64,000 bases of DNA from an uncultured Lachnospiraceae bacterium (GTDB lineage: Bacteria > Bacillota > Clostridia > Lachnospirales > Lachnospiraceae). Below the pieces are notes generated by a model that saw nothing but the letters and a program-made list of their open reading frames with translations, searched no databases and was not told where the DNA came from. Made by a program: the position numbers and the translations under genes. Location of the stretch: contig CADBFZ010000003.1 in NCBI GenBank assembly GCA_902794095.1, positions 62,001-126,000 on the forward strand, written 5' to 3'. Within the stretch, counting starts at the first letter, position 1. Every line of letters begins with the position of its first letter. Positions 23,708 through 32,533 of this stretch are shown piece after piece.

Positions 23708-24207
23708 AATCCTCCTCCCGGCCTTACATTTTCCGATACTTCTTCATCAGATTTTTTTCCGATTATTCCGAATCTTGCGATAGCTACTACAACCAGCACT
23801 CCGGCTACCGTTGTAAACGGCGCGGTGACTAAGGTTACAGCTGTATTCATGCTTGAATATGCAGCCAGATATTCGGCACCCTTTTGGGCAATCATAACAT
23901 TCTCGACTAATCCCCAGTATAAATTCACCATGCCGGGAATACAGTATGCAACCAGCATGATAATTCCTATCACGCGGTTAGATTTTCCGTTTGAGGTTTG
24001 CATAATAGCCAGAAATGCAATGTACAGAACCAGAACCACCACGCTTTTTAGGATTGATGGAGGGAAAATATTACCCTCATATTGCGCCGTCGTAAATAGC
24101 GGCAGGATAGCCTGAGTGTTCAATGCGCATAGAACACTTAGCAATATAGAGATTCCATATACCACTATCCCGGCAATCATGGGTATTCTCACTTTATTGT
24201 CTAACAT
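23704..24207 (-). CDS. Hypothetical four-helix membrane protein
   Basis: I do not recognise this 167-residue protein. It has about four hydrophobic segments (about 9-32, 50-68, 79-100 and 123-148), a short charged tail (KKSDEEVSENVRPGGGL) and no signal peptide or motif. It opens an operon in which the M13 peptidase, an FtsX permease and an ABC ATPase follow with 4-base overlap or short gaps. It may be a partner of that system. An AGGAGG site precedes the ATG. Confidence 0.75.
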   Translation of the reverse strand: MLDNKVRIPMIAGIVVYGISILLSVLCALNTQAILPLFTTAQYEGNIFPPSILKSVVVLVLYIAFLAIMQTSNGKSNRVIGIIMLVAYCIPGMVNLYWGLVENVMIAQKGAEYLAAYSSMNTAVTLVTAPFTTVAGVLVVVAIARFGIIGKKSDEEVSENVRPGGGL

Positions 24208-24352
24208 TTTATTCCTCCTTGTGAATGTGTCGTTATAATCGATAGTTTCCGATAAAACACACAGTTTTTATAATACTATGCTGGCTAATTTGAACACAAC
24301 ATATTTAATGATAAATTAATAGTTTCCAAAACAAACATTAAAGTATAAGCTC

Positions 24353-24383
24353 AAAAAAGGGCTGATACCGATGCTCAGCCCTT
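24353..24383 (-). terminator. Terminator after the membrane-tethered HTH gene
   Basis: AAGGGCTGA pairs with TCAGCCCTT around a 9-base loop; six T follow on the minus strand. It sits 15 bases past the stop at 24398. Confidence 0.88.
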
Positions 24384-24397
24384 CCCATAATTCATTA

Positions 24398-25552
24398 TCA
24401 AAAACTCGGGATTCCCAATTCTTCCCTGCGTCTCAATGCATAAGGATTATTGGTACTTACATCCAGTCCTTCGAGAATATGCTCTTCGGGAAGATAATCT
24501 CCGGGATCAAGATCCATGAAGTAATTGCAGAACCAGATTCCGACATATGTGATCTCTGTATTGTCAGCGGGTGCTCCCTCGGGAATCATGGCATATACAA
24601 ATCCGTAGTATTCATCCGCATCCATCGCAATGATGTCATACCCTTCAGGTTCACCGGTTACATTGTAGTAATCCAGGTATTCTTCTTCCACTCCTATCAA
24701 TTCAAGTCTTGCGATCTCTGCGGCATAATCATCAGGTGTATAATCCACTACAAGATCCGTGACAAACTGAGGGTCCCAGGGATTATAGTAAACAACCATG
24801 AAGTCCTCAGGATCCATGTCCGGTGTAATGGTCTCCGGATAGATCCTGAACATCTCCTCATCCAGTTGATGATATATCTGGTAATCACCATCACTTTCAA
24901 TAGGTGTATTGAAATAGTTATCGTAATTTTCGATATCGGTATGAACCTCAATCTTCTCAACCCAAACTGAAAATATCAATAGGCCCACGGCCAGACAAAT
25001 GAGGAAGAACCTGATCAGTGCATATCCGAGAAGCAAACATACCACAATTATTACCGTAGTAAAGAAACCTTTTTTATTCCTTGCTACTTTTTGGAGAACT
25101 CCCGTGACGTAGAGCGTGATCACTCCCATTACTATGAGTCCGATTATGGACGCAACAATTGTTGCTACAGAAGCCGCATTTAATTCGAAGTTTACGGATT
25201 GTATTGCTATGGATGCTGCCAGTACCACAACTCCGACTATCGACACTATCTGTATAAATGTTAAAAGCTTACTTTTTTCCTTGCCGGCATAAGCCGCCAT
25301 ATGTTCGGCGACTTCCCTTACTTCATTATTCATCATCTCGCTTTTCCTTTCTCCGTCTATGATTTCCCTTACATCAACATCGTAAAAGTCCGCTATCTCG
25401 ACAAGCAGAGAAATATCCGGAAGATTGCTTCCGGTTTCCCATCTGGATACAGATCTGGAACTAACATTAAAAACCTGAGCCAGCTGTTCCTGGGTCATCT
25501 GCTTTTCGTTACGAAGCATTTTTAAAAATTGTCCTGTTTTTTTCTGATCCAA
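24398..25552 (-). CDS. Membrane-tethered XRE-type HTH protein
   Basis: This 384-residue protein has an N-terminal XRE helix-turn-helix (about 5-60: MLRNEKQMTQEQLAQVFNVSSRSVSRWETGSNLPDISLL). A short linker follows, then three or four membrane helices (about 98-118, 127-150 and a long 160-200 stretch). The acidic C-terminal domain of about 180 residues (YDNYFNTPIESDGDYQIYHQLDEEM...) has no family I recognise. A one-component receptor that reads a membrane or outside signal and acts directly on DNA is the likely design. The start is the TTG at 25550-25552: AAAGGAGGT lies six bases before it, and the GTG farther upstream is itself part of that site. It lies immediately upstream, on the same strand, of the M13/ABC operon, with a terminator between. 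Confidence 0.82.
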   Translation of the reverse strand: MDQKKTGQFLKMLRNEKQMTQEQLAQVFNVSSRSVSRWETGSNLPDISLLVEIADFYDVDVREIIDGERKSEMMNNEVREVAEHMAAYAGKEKSKLLTFIQIVSIVGVVVLAASIAIQSVNFELNAASVATIVASIIGLIVMGVITLYVTGVLQKVARNKKGFFTTVIIVVCLLLGYALIRFFLICLAVGLLIFSVWVEKIEVHTDIENYDNYFNTPIESDGDYQIYHQLDEEMFRIYPETITPDMDPEDFMVVYYNPWDPQFVTDLVVDYTPDDYAAEIARLELIGVEEEYLDYYNVTGEPEGYDIIAMDADEYYGFVYAMIPEGAPADNTEITYVGIWFCNYFMDLDPGDYLPEEHILEGLDVSTNNPYALRRREELGIPSF

Positions 25553-25707
25553 CTTGTGACCTCCTTTCACGATTTATTTTGGGAAATCTGTCCGGAAAAA
25601 ACCACGACACAAAGCGAGAAGTGCCGATTTTTACAGGCAGACAAGGTATGTCCTGTGGAAAAATCCTTAAAAACTATACCATATAGAGCCGTTTTCTACA
25701 AAAAAAC

Positions 25708-25729
25708 CCGGTTGGCTTATGCCAACCGG
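25708..25729 (-). terminator. Terminator after phosphoketolase
   Basis: A perfect 9-bp stem CCGGTTGGC / GCCAACCGG with a 4-base loop is followed by seven T on the minus strand. Confidence 0.92.
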
Positions 25730-25776
25730 ATTTATTAAAGGAGTTTATGAACATTGAAAACTGTTTTATCTGAAAA

Positions 25777-28167
25777 TTAGTGCTCCCACTTCCATCCGGC
25801 TACTTCAGGAAGATCTTCGCCGTACTGGTGGATGTACTGGGTGTGCTCAACAAGCTTGTCGCTCATCTTCTGGTAGAGGTAAGCACCTCTGTTTCCGAGC
25901 TGAGGAAGATTCTTAAGTGCAAGCTGTACAAGGTGGAAACGATCCACATGGTTCTGAACACGTACATCGAAAGGAGTGGTGATGGTGCCTTCTTCTTTGT
26001 ATCCGCGTACATGCATGAGACGGTTGTTGTGACGTCTGTAGGTAAGCTCATGTACAAGGGATGCATATCCATGGAAAGCAAATACAACGGGCTTGTCCTG
26101 GGTGAAGAGCATATCGTACTCGGCATCCTGAAGTCCGTGAGGATGCTCGTTAGCAGGCTGGAGCTTGAAGAGGTCAACTACGTTGATGAAACGGATCTTG
26201 ATCTCGGGAATCTCGCTCTTGAGAATTGAAACTGCTGCAAGAGCCTCAAGAGTAGGAGTCTCACCTGCACATGCAAATACGATATCGGGTTCCTGTCCCT
26301 GATCGTTGGAAGCCCACTCCCAAATTCCGATACCCTGAGTGCAGTGCTTAACTGCTTCGGGCATGGAGAGCCACTGAGGTCTGGGATGCTTAGATGCAAC
26401 GATTACGTTTACATAGTTACGTGAACGGATGCAGTGATCGAAGCATGAAAGCAGGCAGTTAGCATCGGGGGGAAGATAGAGTCTTACGACGTCTGCCTTC
26501 TTATTAGCGATGTGATCCATGAATCCGGGATCCTGGTGAGTGAATCCGTTGTGGTCCTGCTGCCATACGGTTGAAGCCATGATAAGGTTGAGGGAAGCGA
26601 TCTCTTCTCTCCAAGGAAGCTGGTTGCTAACCTTGAGCCACTTAGCATGCTGTGCAGCCATTGAGTCGATGATACGTGCGAATGCTTCGTAAGTTGCGAA
26701 GAATCCGTGACGTCCGGTGAGGAGATATCCCTCGAGCCAGCCCTCGCACATGTGCTCGGAAAGCATGGAGTCCATAACTCTTCCGTCTGCTGCAAGGTGA
26801 TCGTCATCATCATAACGCTCTGCGTTCCAATCACGGTTCTCTGCCTCAAATACGGCATTGAGTCTGTTGGAATTGGTCTCATCGGGTCCGAAAATTCTGA
26901 AGTTCTTAGCTTCTTTGTTAAGCTTGAAGATATCTCTTACGAACTTTCCGAGCTCGATCATATCCTGACCGTCGCGCTCGCCGTGTCCCTGAGTATCAAA
27001 TGCATAATCCCTGAAATCGGGAAGTCTGAGGTCTCTGAGAAGAAGTCCGCCGTTTCCGTGAGGGTTAGCGCCGATTCTGGCATTTCCTACGGGAGCAAGA
27101 GATCTGATATCCTCGAATGCTCTTCCGTTCTCGTCGAAGAGCTCTTCAGGCTTGTATGAACGGAGCCAATCCTCAAGGATCTTAAGATGCTCTTCAGGCT
27201 TCTCCATGGAGATGGGTACCTGGTGAGCAAGGAAGTTTCCTTCGATTCTCTTGCCGTCTACTACCTTGGGACCGGTCCATCCCTTGGGAGTGCGAAGTAC
27301 GATCATGGGCCAAACGGGACGAGTGGTGTCGCCGGTGGTACGAGCATGCTCCTGAATAGCCTTGATCTTCTCGATAACAGTATCAAGAGTCTCAGCCATG
27401 AGCTTGTGCATGGTCATAGGATCGTCGCCTTCTACAAAGTAAGGCTCCCATCCGTTGCCGTGGAAGAAATCAACGATTTCCTGGTGGCTCATTCTTGCGA
27501 ATACGGTGGGGTTAGCAATCTTGTATCCGTTGAGGTGCATAATAGGAAGAACTGCACCGTCGGTTACGGGGTTAAGGAATTTATTAGACTGCCATGAAGT
27601 AGCGAGAGGTCCGGTCTCAGCCTCACCGTCTCCTACAGTTACTGCAGCGATAAGATCGGGATTGTCGAAAACTGCACCGAATGCGTGAGCGATTCCGTAT
27701 CCGAGCTCACCACCCTCGTTAATAGAACCGGGAGTTTCGGGTGCGCAGTGTGAAGGCATTCCTCCGGGGAATGAGAACTGCTTGAACAGTTTCTGCATAC
27801 CGGATTCATCCTCTGAAATATTGGGATAAACCTCGGAATAAGTTCCGTCGAGGTAGTCATTTGCGATATAGAAGTTTCCGCCGTGTCCGGGACCTGAGAG
27901 AAGAATAAGGTCGAGATCATATCTCCTGATGGCACGGTTTAAGTGTACGAAGACAAAGTTCTGTCCGGGTACGGTTCCCCAGTGTCCTACGATCTTCTTC
28001 TTAACCTGATCGATAGTGAGGGGCTTTCTGAGAAGAGGATTCTCAAGCAGGTAAAGCTGTCCTGCTGCAAGATAGTTGGCTGCACGGAACCATCTGTCCA
28101 TACGGCCGAGAAGCTCATCGGTAATCGGTCCCTTTTCGGGGATCATCACATCTGAATTTGCGTTCAT
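25777..28167 (-). CDS. xfp: Phosphoketolase (xylulose-5-P / fructose-6-P)
   Basis: This thiamine diphosphate enzyme splits xylulose 5-phosphate (and often fructose 6-phosphate) with phosphate to give acetyl phosphate plus a triose or tetrose phosphate, in the cytosol. The 796-residue length is typical. Visible features are the N-terminal [26 protein letters not shown], the TPP site [17 protein letters not shown] (near 178-190), [36 protein letters not shown] in the central domain and [15 protein letters not shown] near the end. Codon use is strongly biased and AAAGGAG precedes the ATG, pointing to high expression. Transcribed alone. A TATAAT-like -10 lies about 50 bases upstream on the minus strand. 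No acetate kinase gene lies nearby. Confidence 0.97.
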   Translation of the reverse strand: MNANSDVMIPEKGPITDELLGRMDRWFRAANYLAAGQLYLLENPLLRKPLTIDQVKKKIVGHWGTVPGQNFVFVHLNRAIRRYDLDLILLSGPGHGGNFYIANDYLDGTYSEVYPNISEDESGMQKLFKQFSFPGGMPSHCAPETPGSINEGGELGYGIAHAFGAVFDNPDLIAAVTVGDGEAETGPLATSWQSNKFLNPVTDGAVLPIMHLNGYKIANPTVFARMSHQEIVDFFHGNGWEPYFVEGDDPMTMHKLMAETLDTVIEKIKAIQEHARTTGDTTRPVWPMIVLRTPKGWTGPKVVDGKRIEGNFLAHQVPISMEKPEEHLKILEDWLRSYKPEELFDENGRAFEDIRSLAPVGNARIGANPHGNGGLLLRDLRLPDFRDYAFDTQGHGERDGQDMIELGKFVRDIFKLNKEAKNFRIFGPDETNSNRLNAVFEAENRDWNAERYDDDDHLAADGRVMDSMLSEHMCEGWLEGYLLTGRHGFFATYEAFARIIDSMAAQHAKWLKVSNQLPWREEIASLNLIMASTVWQQDHNGFTHQDPGFMDHIANKKADVVRLYLPPDANCLLSCFDHCIRSRNYVNVIVASKHPRPQWLSMPEAVKHCTQGIGIWEWASNDQGQEPDIVFACAGETPTLEALAAVSILKSEIPEIKIRFINVVDLFKLQPANEHPHGLQDAEYDMLFTQDKPVVFAFHGYASLVHELTYRRHNNRLMHVRGYKEEGTITTPFDVRVQNHVDRFHLVQLALKNLPQLGNRGAYLYQKMSDKLVEHTQYIHQYGEDLPEVAGWKWEH

Positions 28168-28377
28168 GGAAATACTCCTTTCTTAATGTTCGTCCTGAAT
28201 GTCCATACGAATCTGCCATTATAATACTTTATAAATATTCATTTGTATCTCAGCCTATTGGTATTTTTTGAGCAATTTTTGCTAAATTTCGTACTTTATT
28301 TTTATTAGCATTTACCTAATTTGAAAAATAATAACCAAAATCAAAGCCCCTATTTAGTGTTTTATTAGATAAAAATA

Positions 28378-28402
28378 GCGACACTTTTCAGAAAAGTGTC
28401 GC
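28378..28402 (-). terminator. Terminator after sigma/ABC-2 operon
   Basis: A perfect 11-bp stem GCGACACTTTT / AAAAGTGTCGC with a 3-base loop and a T-rich tail on the minus strand, 38 bases past the permease stop. Confidence 0.88.
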
Positions 28403-28439
28403 CAATTTACTTAAAAATACACAACAGCAACTTAAATAC

Positions 28440-29588
28440 TTAATTACTTTTTATTTCATATTTCCTATATAGGAAATATCCTCCGAATATCATAAAAATT
28501 GACAATGCAATATACGCGACCGGAGCTACTTTATAGGAATTGAAAAAATGTCCCGCGAATTTAAACAATCTGAATTCATATACAAATCTGGGTGTGATCT
28601 GAATGGCAGGGAATAATGAGATCCACTTGGAGAGAGTTTTCATTTTCATCGGGATATTTGTTCCCAGGGCAAAGATCACAAAATAACCTCCGAGCAAAAC
28701 CCCCATCGATGCAAGAGAATTTCTGAGTACCTCGGATACAAACATGGCAATTGCCGAGATAAATACGGATCCGCATACCGTAAGTATGATCAAGACTACG
28801 ATTGCCTGTCCGCATGTCATATTCAGCTGTGTAAACGGATATTCGATCTGAACCGGAATATCAAGACCCGTAAATCCGTAGGCTACGCCTACATATGTTA
28901 TAAATCCTCCGAGAAATACCGCTACGGAAAATAGGCAAAAGCTCATCCCTGCAAGGATCTTCGCAAAATAGAGCTCTTTTTCTCCGTTAATACTTGAGCG
29001 GATCATGGGATCGGTTTTCCTCTGACTTTCAACAGAAAACACCGAAGCAAGCCCGAGCCCTACCACAAAGAGCATCATGAGCATTGTATTGCAGATCCCG
29101 TTTTCAAGTCCGAAAGCTACGTACAGATCATGCCATACGAAGGGTTTATCGACTTCCTCTTCACGGGCTTTCCAGTAATCGATCTCTTCCTGAGTCAGAT
29201 ATGACTCCGTATACGCTTCATCTATGGTCTCAAGTCTTTTCTCATAGATCAAATCTTCCGTAATATCTTCAAGAACCGCATGATATCCGACAATATCTTT
29301 GATCCATTCTTCCATCGAATCATAGGCGATGTCTTTTTCATCAGTGACAACACCGTACTCATCCGTTACCGCACTCCACTCGGAAAGCAGCTTATCATCA
29401 ACCGGGCGATAGTTTATGGTCTGATACTCGGCAAGAGTTTCAAGATCAATATTTCCTCTTACTTCGAATTCTCCCTGTATAAAAGAAAACACAAAGAAGA
29501 TCAAAAACGTTACTATGGTGACCTTATTTCTGAGAATCTTTAAAAGTTCATATTTATACAATGTGCCGAAGCACGAATTTTTCTTCAT
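28440..29588 (-). CDS. ABC-2 type transporter permease
   Basis: The 382-residue protein has one membrane helix near 23-40, a soluble domain of about 110 residues (about 42-155), and a cluster of five helices from about 165 to 375, ending KYEIKSN. This is the layout of ABC-2 permeases of the ABC-2 family (compare NatB/YhfE). It is the last of four genes: sigma factor, membrane protein, ATPase, permease, 12 bases after the ATPase. Substrate not deducible; drug or antimicrobial peptide efflux, or envelope-stress response, are options. Confidence 0.85.
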   Translation of the reverse strand: MKKNSCFGTLYKYELLKILRNKVTIVTFLIFFVFSFIQGEFEVRGNIDLETLAEYQTINYRPVDDKLLSEWSAVTDEYGVVTDEKDIAYDSMEEWIKDIVGYHAVLEDITEDLIYEKRLETIDEAYTESYLTQEEIDYWKAREEEVDKPFVWHDLYVAFGLENGICNTMLMMLFVVGLGLASVFSVESQRKTDPMIRSSINGEKELYFAKILAGMSFCLFSVAVFLGGFITYVGVAYGFTGLDIPVQIEYPFTQLNMTCGQAIVVLIILTVCGSVFISAIAMFVSEVLRNSLASMGVLLGGYFVIFALGTNIPMKMKTLSKWISLFPAIQITPRFVYEFRLFKFAGHFFNSYKVAPVAYIALSIFMIFGGYFLYRKYEIKSN

Positions 29589-29600
29589 TTACAGACTCCT

Positions 29601-30290
29601 TTATTCATACTGCTTAAGATAGAATTCCTCCAGACTTCCGTCGGATTCTTTCCATACACCCTGCCAGCAGATCTGACCGTCCTTCATCATGATCAGTCTG
29701 TCCGCCACATGCTCTATATCGGAAACGATATGTGTTGAAAGTAAAACAACGGATTCTTTGCCGAGTTCACCAATAAGATCCCTGAACCTGACTCTTTCTT
29801 TGGGATCGAGTCCTGCTGTGGGCTCATCTAAGATAAGCACTTCGGGTCTGTTGATGATTGCCTGTGCAATTCCTACTCTCTGCTTCATTCCGCCCGAATA
29901 CTTTCTGATCTTCTTATCTGCGGCTTCTTCAAGTCCGACTATCTCAAGAAGTTCCGCACATCTGGCCTTTGCGGATTTCTTATCCAGTCCTTTAAGCGCG
30001 CAGAAATACATCAGAAATTCCCTTCCGGTAAATTCGGGATAATATCCGAAATCCTGAGGCAGATATCCGAGTACATTTCTGTAATCCTCACTTTTAACGG
30101 ACATATCATCGTAAGAAATCTCTCCGCTTGTGGGAGTGAGAAGTCCGCTGAGCATACGCATAAGTGTTGTTTTGCCCGCACCGTTTGCTCCGAGAAGTCC
30201 GGTCACGCCCTTCTCCAGACTCAAACTTATTCTGTCCACCGCTATCTTGTTATCATATTGCTTGGTAAGTCTGTCAGCTTTTAATTCCAT
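29601..30290 (-). CDS. ABC transporter ATP-binding protein (ABC-2 type)
   Basis: This 229-residue ATPase has Walker A GANGAGKTT (about 35-43), a Q-loop in LGYLPQDFGYYPEFT, signature YSGGMKQRVGIAQAI, Walker B VLILDEPTAGLDP and switch LLSTHIVSD. It belongs to the CcmA/NatA-like class paired with ABC-2 permeases. The start overlaps the end of the upstream membrane-protein gene by 10 bases, and the permease follows 12 bases on. Confidence 0.93.
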   Translation of the reverse strand: MELKADRLTKQYDNKIAVDRISLSLEKGVTGLLGANGAGKTTLMRMLSGLLTPTSGEISYDDMSVKSEDYRNVLGYLPQDFGYYPEFTGREFLMYFCALKGLDKKSAKARCAELLEIVGLEEAADKKIRKYSGGMKQRVGIAQAIINRPEVLILDEPTAGLDPKERVRFRDLIGELGKESVVLLSTHIVSDIEHVADRLIMMKDGQICWQGVWKESDGSLEEFYLKQYE

Positions 30291-30997
30291 ACCAAAGTCT
30301 CCGTCTCAATTGTTTTTCTTACTTCAAATACATTTAGTGCAAAAAGAAGGGCTGCCACAAAGATCAAATATCTCATATCCAAACTTTGGAAAAATCCGTT
30401 ACTGTACAAAGTCGTATGTATCCATGTTACGCAAACCGCAACCGCTACAAACGAATACCTGTTGTTTCTTCCGAACTCGCTTCTCTCAACGATCAGACTG
30501 ATGATCGAAGTTATAAACCAAGGGATCAGAAGCATCGATCCCGATACCGCGATTCCATATGGATTGTTTATTCCGATCAGGGCCGAGATTACTGCAGTCA
30601 GCATGAGCTGAAATGCGGATATCAGGGTCATCCTTGCAAAGAAAACTCCTTTTGCGGAAAACTTCGTAACCGCCTCAAGTTCGGATACGCCATAGTACTC
30701 GGATCTGAACACTTCCAGTATCGACAGTCCCGCCATAAAAGGCATAAGTCCCGCAATTACAAAGAGCTTATCTTCACTTTCCACATAAGGGAAAAAGAAA
30801 GTAGCCGCGATCAGAAGGGATATGATCCAGATCCTTTTACGGATATATCCTGCCTGCATCATTACCAGTTTGATATGTCCGGTTTTTTCACTCCCGGTTT
30901 CTTTTTTGTACCTTCTGATAAATGCGTCTTTGGATGCATGATCGGGAGATTCGGTATTTTTTTGTAACAGTTGTTTTAACTCTCTGTCCTTCATCAT
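30281..30997 (-). CDS. Membrane protein of sigma/ABC-2 operon
   Basis: I do not recognise this 238-residue protein as a named family. The first 40-50 residues are cytoplasmic and charged (MKDRELKQLLQKNTESPDHASKDAFIRRYKKETG), then about six membrane helices follow. The placement one base or so after the sigma factor stop and before the ABC ATPase suggests either a second permease subunit or the anti-sigma factor of the operon. The N-terminal region is the part that could grip a sigma factor. No zinc-binding anti-sigma motif (HxxxCxxC) is visible. Confidence 0.72.
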   Translation of the reverse strand: MMKDRELKQLLQKNTESPDHASKDAFIRRYKKETGSEKTGHIKLVMMQAGYIRKRIWIISLLIAATFFFPYVESEDKLFVIAGLMPFMAGLSILEVFRSEYYGVSELEAVTKFSAKGVFFARMTLISAFQLMLTAVISALIGINNPYGIAVSGSMLLIPWFITSIISLIVERSEFGRNNRYSFVAVAVCVTWIHTTLYSNGFFQSLDMRYLIFVAALLFALNVFEVRKTIETETLVWN

Positions 30998-30999
30998 AC

Positions 31000-31437
31000 T
31001 TACTCCTCCAGATACTTAACCAGTTCCGACTTGGCGTTGTTTAACCTTCTGTAAAGTGCAAACCTTGAAAGTCCCATGATCTTACATATCTCGGAAAGGG
31101 GCTCATCGTTTACAAAACGGAGGATCATTAATTCCCTGTCCTCTTCGCTTAATTTTCCGAGAGCCTTTGCAACAGCTTCCCTGTCCACAACGCTCTGCTC
31201 AAAGCCTCCGTCAGCAGGTTCAACCGTTTCTTCTTCAAGGCTTACGGTTTTCACTTTTCTGTATTCGTCGATACACAGATTTCGAGCTATGGTATAGAGA
31301 TAATGTTCGGGTCCGGTGCAGGTGCTTTTTAAATACTTAAGGAAGGTTTCCTGGGTCAGATCTTCTGCCAGAGTTTTGTTTCCGACTTTGTAATAGCAAT
31401 ACCGGTATATTTTGTCGTAATACTCTTCGATTTCCAT
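31000..31437 (-). CDS. ECF-type sigma-70 family RNA polymerase sigma factor
   Basis: This 145-residue protein is a minimal two-domain sigma factor. Region 2 covers about 5-60 (YYDKIYRYCYYKVGNKTLAEDLTQETFLKYL...YLYTIARNLCIDEYRK), followed by a short acidic linker. Region 4 covers about 90-140 (LGKLSEEDRELMILRFVNDEPLSEICKIMGLSRFALYRRLNNAKSELVKYL). It is at the short end of the ECF range. A good AGGGAGG-type site precedes the ATG. It heads the operon with a membrane protein and an ABC-2 transporter, so it probably activates its own operon in response to an envelope signal. I find no clear self-promoter by eye. Confidence 0.9.
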   Translation of the reverse strand: MEIEEYYDKIYRYCYYKVGNKTLAEDLTQETFLKYLKSTCTGPEHYLYTIARNLCIDEYRKVKTVSLEEETVEPADGGFEQSVVDREAVAKALGKLSEEDRELMILRFVNDEPLSEICKIMGLSRFALYRRLNNAKSELVKYLEE

Positions 31438-31515
31438 GGAAATTTCTCCTGCACCTCCCTTCTGTATTGATAGACGTACGAGAATATATAAATGTGCGCA
31501 AAATTTTATAAAAAA

Positions 31516-31540
31516 AAGAAGTCCGCAAAACAGACTTCTT
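31516..31540 (-). terminator. Terminator after tRNA-Arg
   Basis: AAGAAGTC pairs with GACTTCTT around a 9-base loop, with eight or so T following on the minus strand. It lies 4 bases past the tRNA 3' end and appears to close the whole parA-to-tRNA transcript. Confidence 0.88.
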
Positions 31541-31543
31541 TCA

Positions 31544-31617
31544 CGTTCCCGGGCGGATTCGAACCGCCGGCCTTTCGCTTAGGAGGCGAACGCTCTATCC
31601 TGCTGAGCTACGGAAAC
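31544..31617 (-). tRNA. tRNA-Arg (anticodon CCT)
   Basis: The 74-nt cloverleaf has acceptor GTTTCCG pairing with CGGGAAC (one G-U), D-arm GCTCAGCAGGATAGAGC, anticodon loop with CCT, and T-arm GGTTCGAATCC. CCA is not encoded. It decodes AGG. Its 5' end is 2 bases after the stop of the DUF3881-type gene, so it may be processed out of an mRNA. Confidence 0.95.
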
Positions 31618-31618
31618 A

Positions 31619-32521
31619 TTATTCTATGGGAACGTCGGGTTCTTCGGGATAATTGATGCTTCCCTGAAGCCAGACGATACCTTTAAATCTTCTGCCCGGA
31701 ACTGGCTCGCCGAGCAAATCCATTATATTGATGGCCACATCAAATGTCAAATCGTTAACAAGGAGCGTAAGGATATAAACCTCCTCTTTAGAGATGTTGT
31801 TTAATATCCTGCGAACCTTAACGATCTCACCTAAAATGTTGTACTGATCGCACTCGACACCGTAAGGCATGATGCTGGTATAAACGATGCTGTAGATGTC
31901 TTCGTGTCCGACTCTTCTGGATACTTCACTGTAAAGATCCATATCCTGCATGGTCAGCTCTTCGATTGCTTCTTCGTTACCTGTTCTTGCGTTCTTCAGA
32001 AGTCTGTATCTTTCAACCTTCTGAAGTTTTGTTTTAACTTCGTCCTCTTCGGATTCTTTTCCCGCAGGGAGAAGGATCGTGCCCTTGATCGAAAGTCCGG
32101 CAAGAGTCAGGGTGGTTCCCTTTATTGGAAGACGACCCGAAACCTGAGCGCTGATATAAGGGATCTTATTCTGGATGAAAAAAATAAGGGACATGCCGAG
32201 TCTTACATCATCGCAGATTCCGGCATAGGAATCTCTCGCCGCGTGTCTTTCGACGGAAACGTCTTCGGTCGAAGTGATTCCGGTTCCTTTAAGATAAGGA
32301 AAATAATAATCGGTATGGAAGAGATCGTCCTCGCTGAAGGTTCCGGCAGCGGTTATTCCGATGCCTTCGCCCACATCCCTTGAAAACTCCGCGAGCATAA
32401 CGTCATCAGGGGACATGGTGTAGCCCCTTGAGTCATTTTTTTTGACGCTCTGGAGCACCAGGTCCTTGATGTCTTCTCTTTTTATTTTACTAAAGCCTAT
32501 GGCTCTCAGAAATTTATGCAT
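31619..32521 (-). CDS. Conserved clostridial protein, probably DUF3881
   Basis: The 300-residue soluble protein begins MHKFLRAIGFSKIKREDIKDLV, as I recall for the DUF3881 family of Lachnospiraceae; the Pfam name should be checked. It contains LGMSLIFFIQNKIPYI, LSIKGTILLPAGKESEEDE and IYSIVYTSIMPYGVECDQYNILGEI, no signal peptide, no membrane helix and no catalytic motif I can identify. It follows serS by 12 bases and precedes tRNA-Arg by 2. Co-occurrence with serS and tRNA hints at a link to translation but is not evidence of function. Confidence 0.75.
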   Translation of the reverse strand: MHKFLRAIGFSKIKREDIKDLVLQSVKKNDSRGYTMSPDDVMLAEFSRDVGEGIGITAAGTFSEDDLFHTDYYFPYLKGTGITSTEDVSVERHAARDSYAGICDDVRLGMSLIFFIQNKIPYISAQVSGRLPIKGTTLTLAGLSIKGTILLPAGKESEEDEVKTKLQKVERYRLLKNARTGNEEAIEELTMQDMDLYSEVSRRVGHEDIYSIVYTSIMPYGVECDQYNILGEIVKVRRILNNISKEEVYILTLLVNDLTFDVAINIMDLLGEPVPGRRFKGIVWLQGSINYPEEPDVPIE

Positions 32522-32533
32522 TTATTCTTTGGA

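Noticed and set aside
24220-24260. Repeated TATCGGAAAC / ATCGATAG-like motifs upstream of 24207 as an operator
   Set aside because: Only partial direct repeats; not strong enough to separate from chance.
25645-25665. TTTTCCACA-like sequence upstream of the HTH membrane gene as a DnaA box
   Set aside because: Single isolated match far from oriC with no cluster; common by chance in AT-rich DNA.
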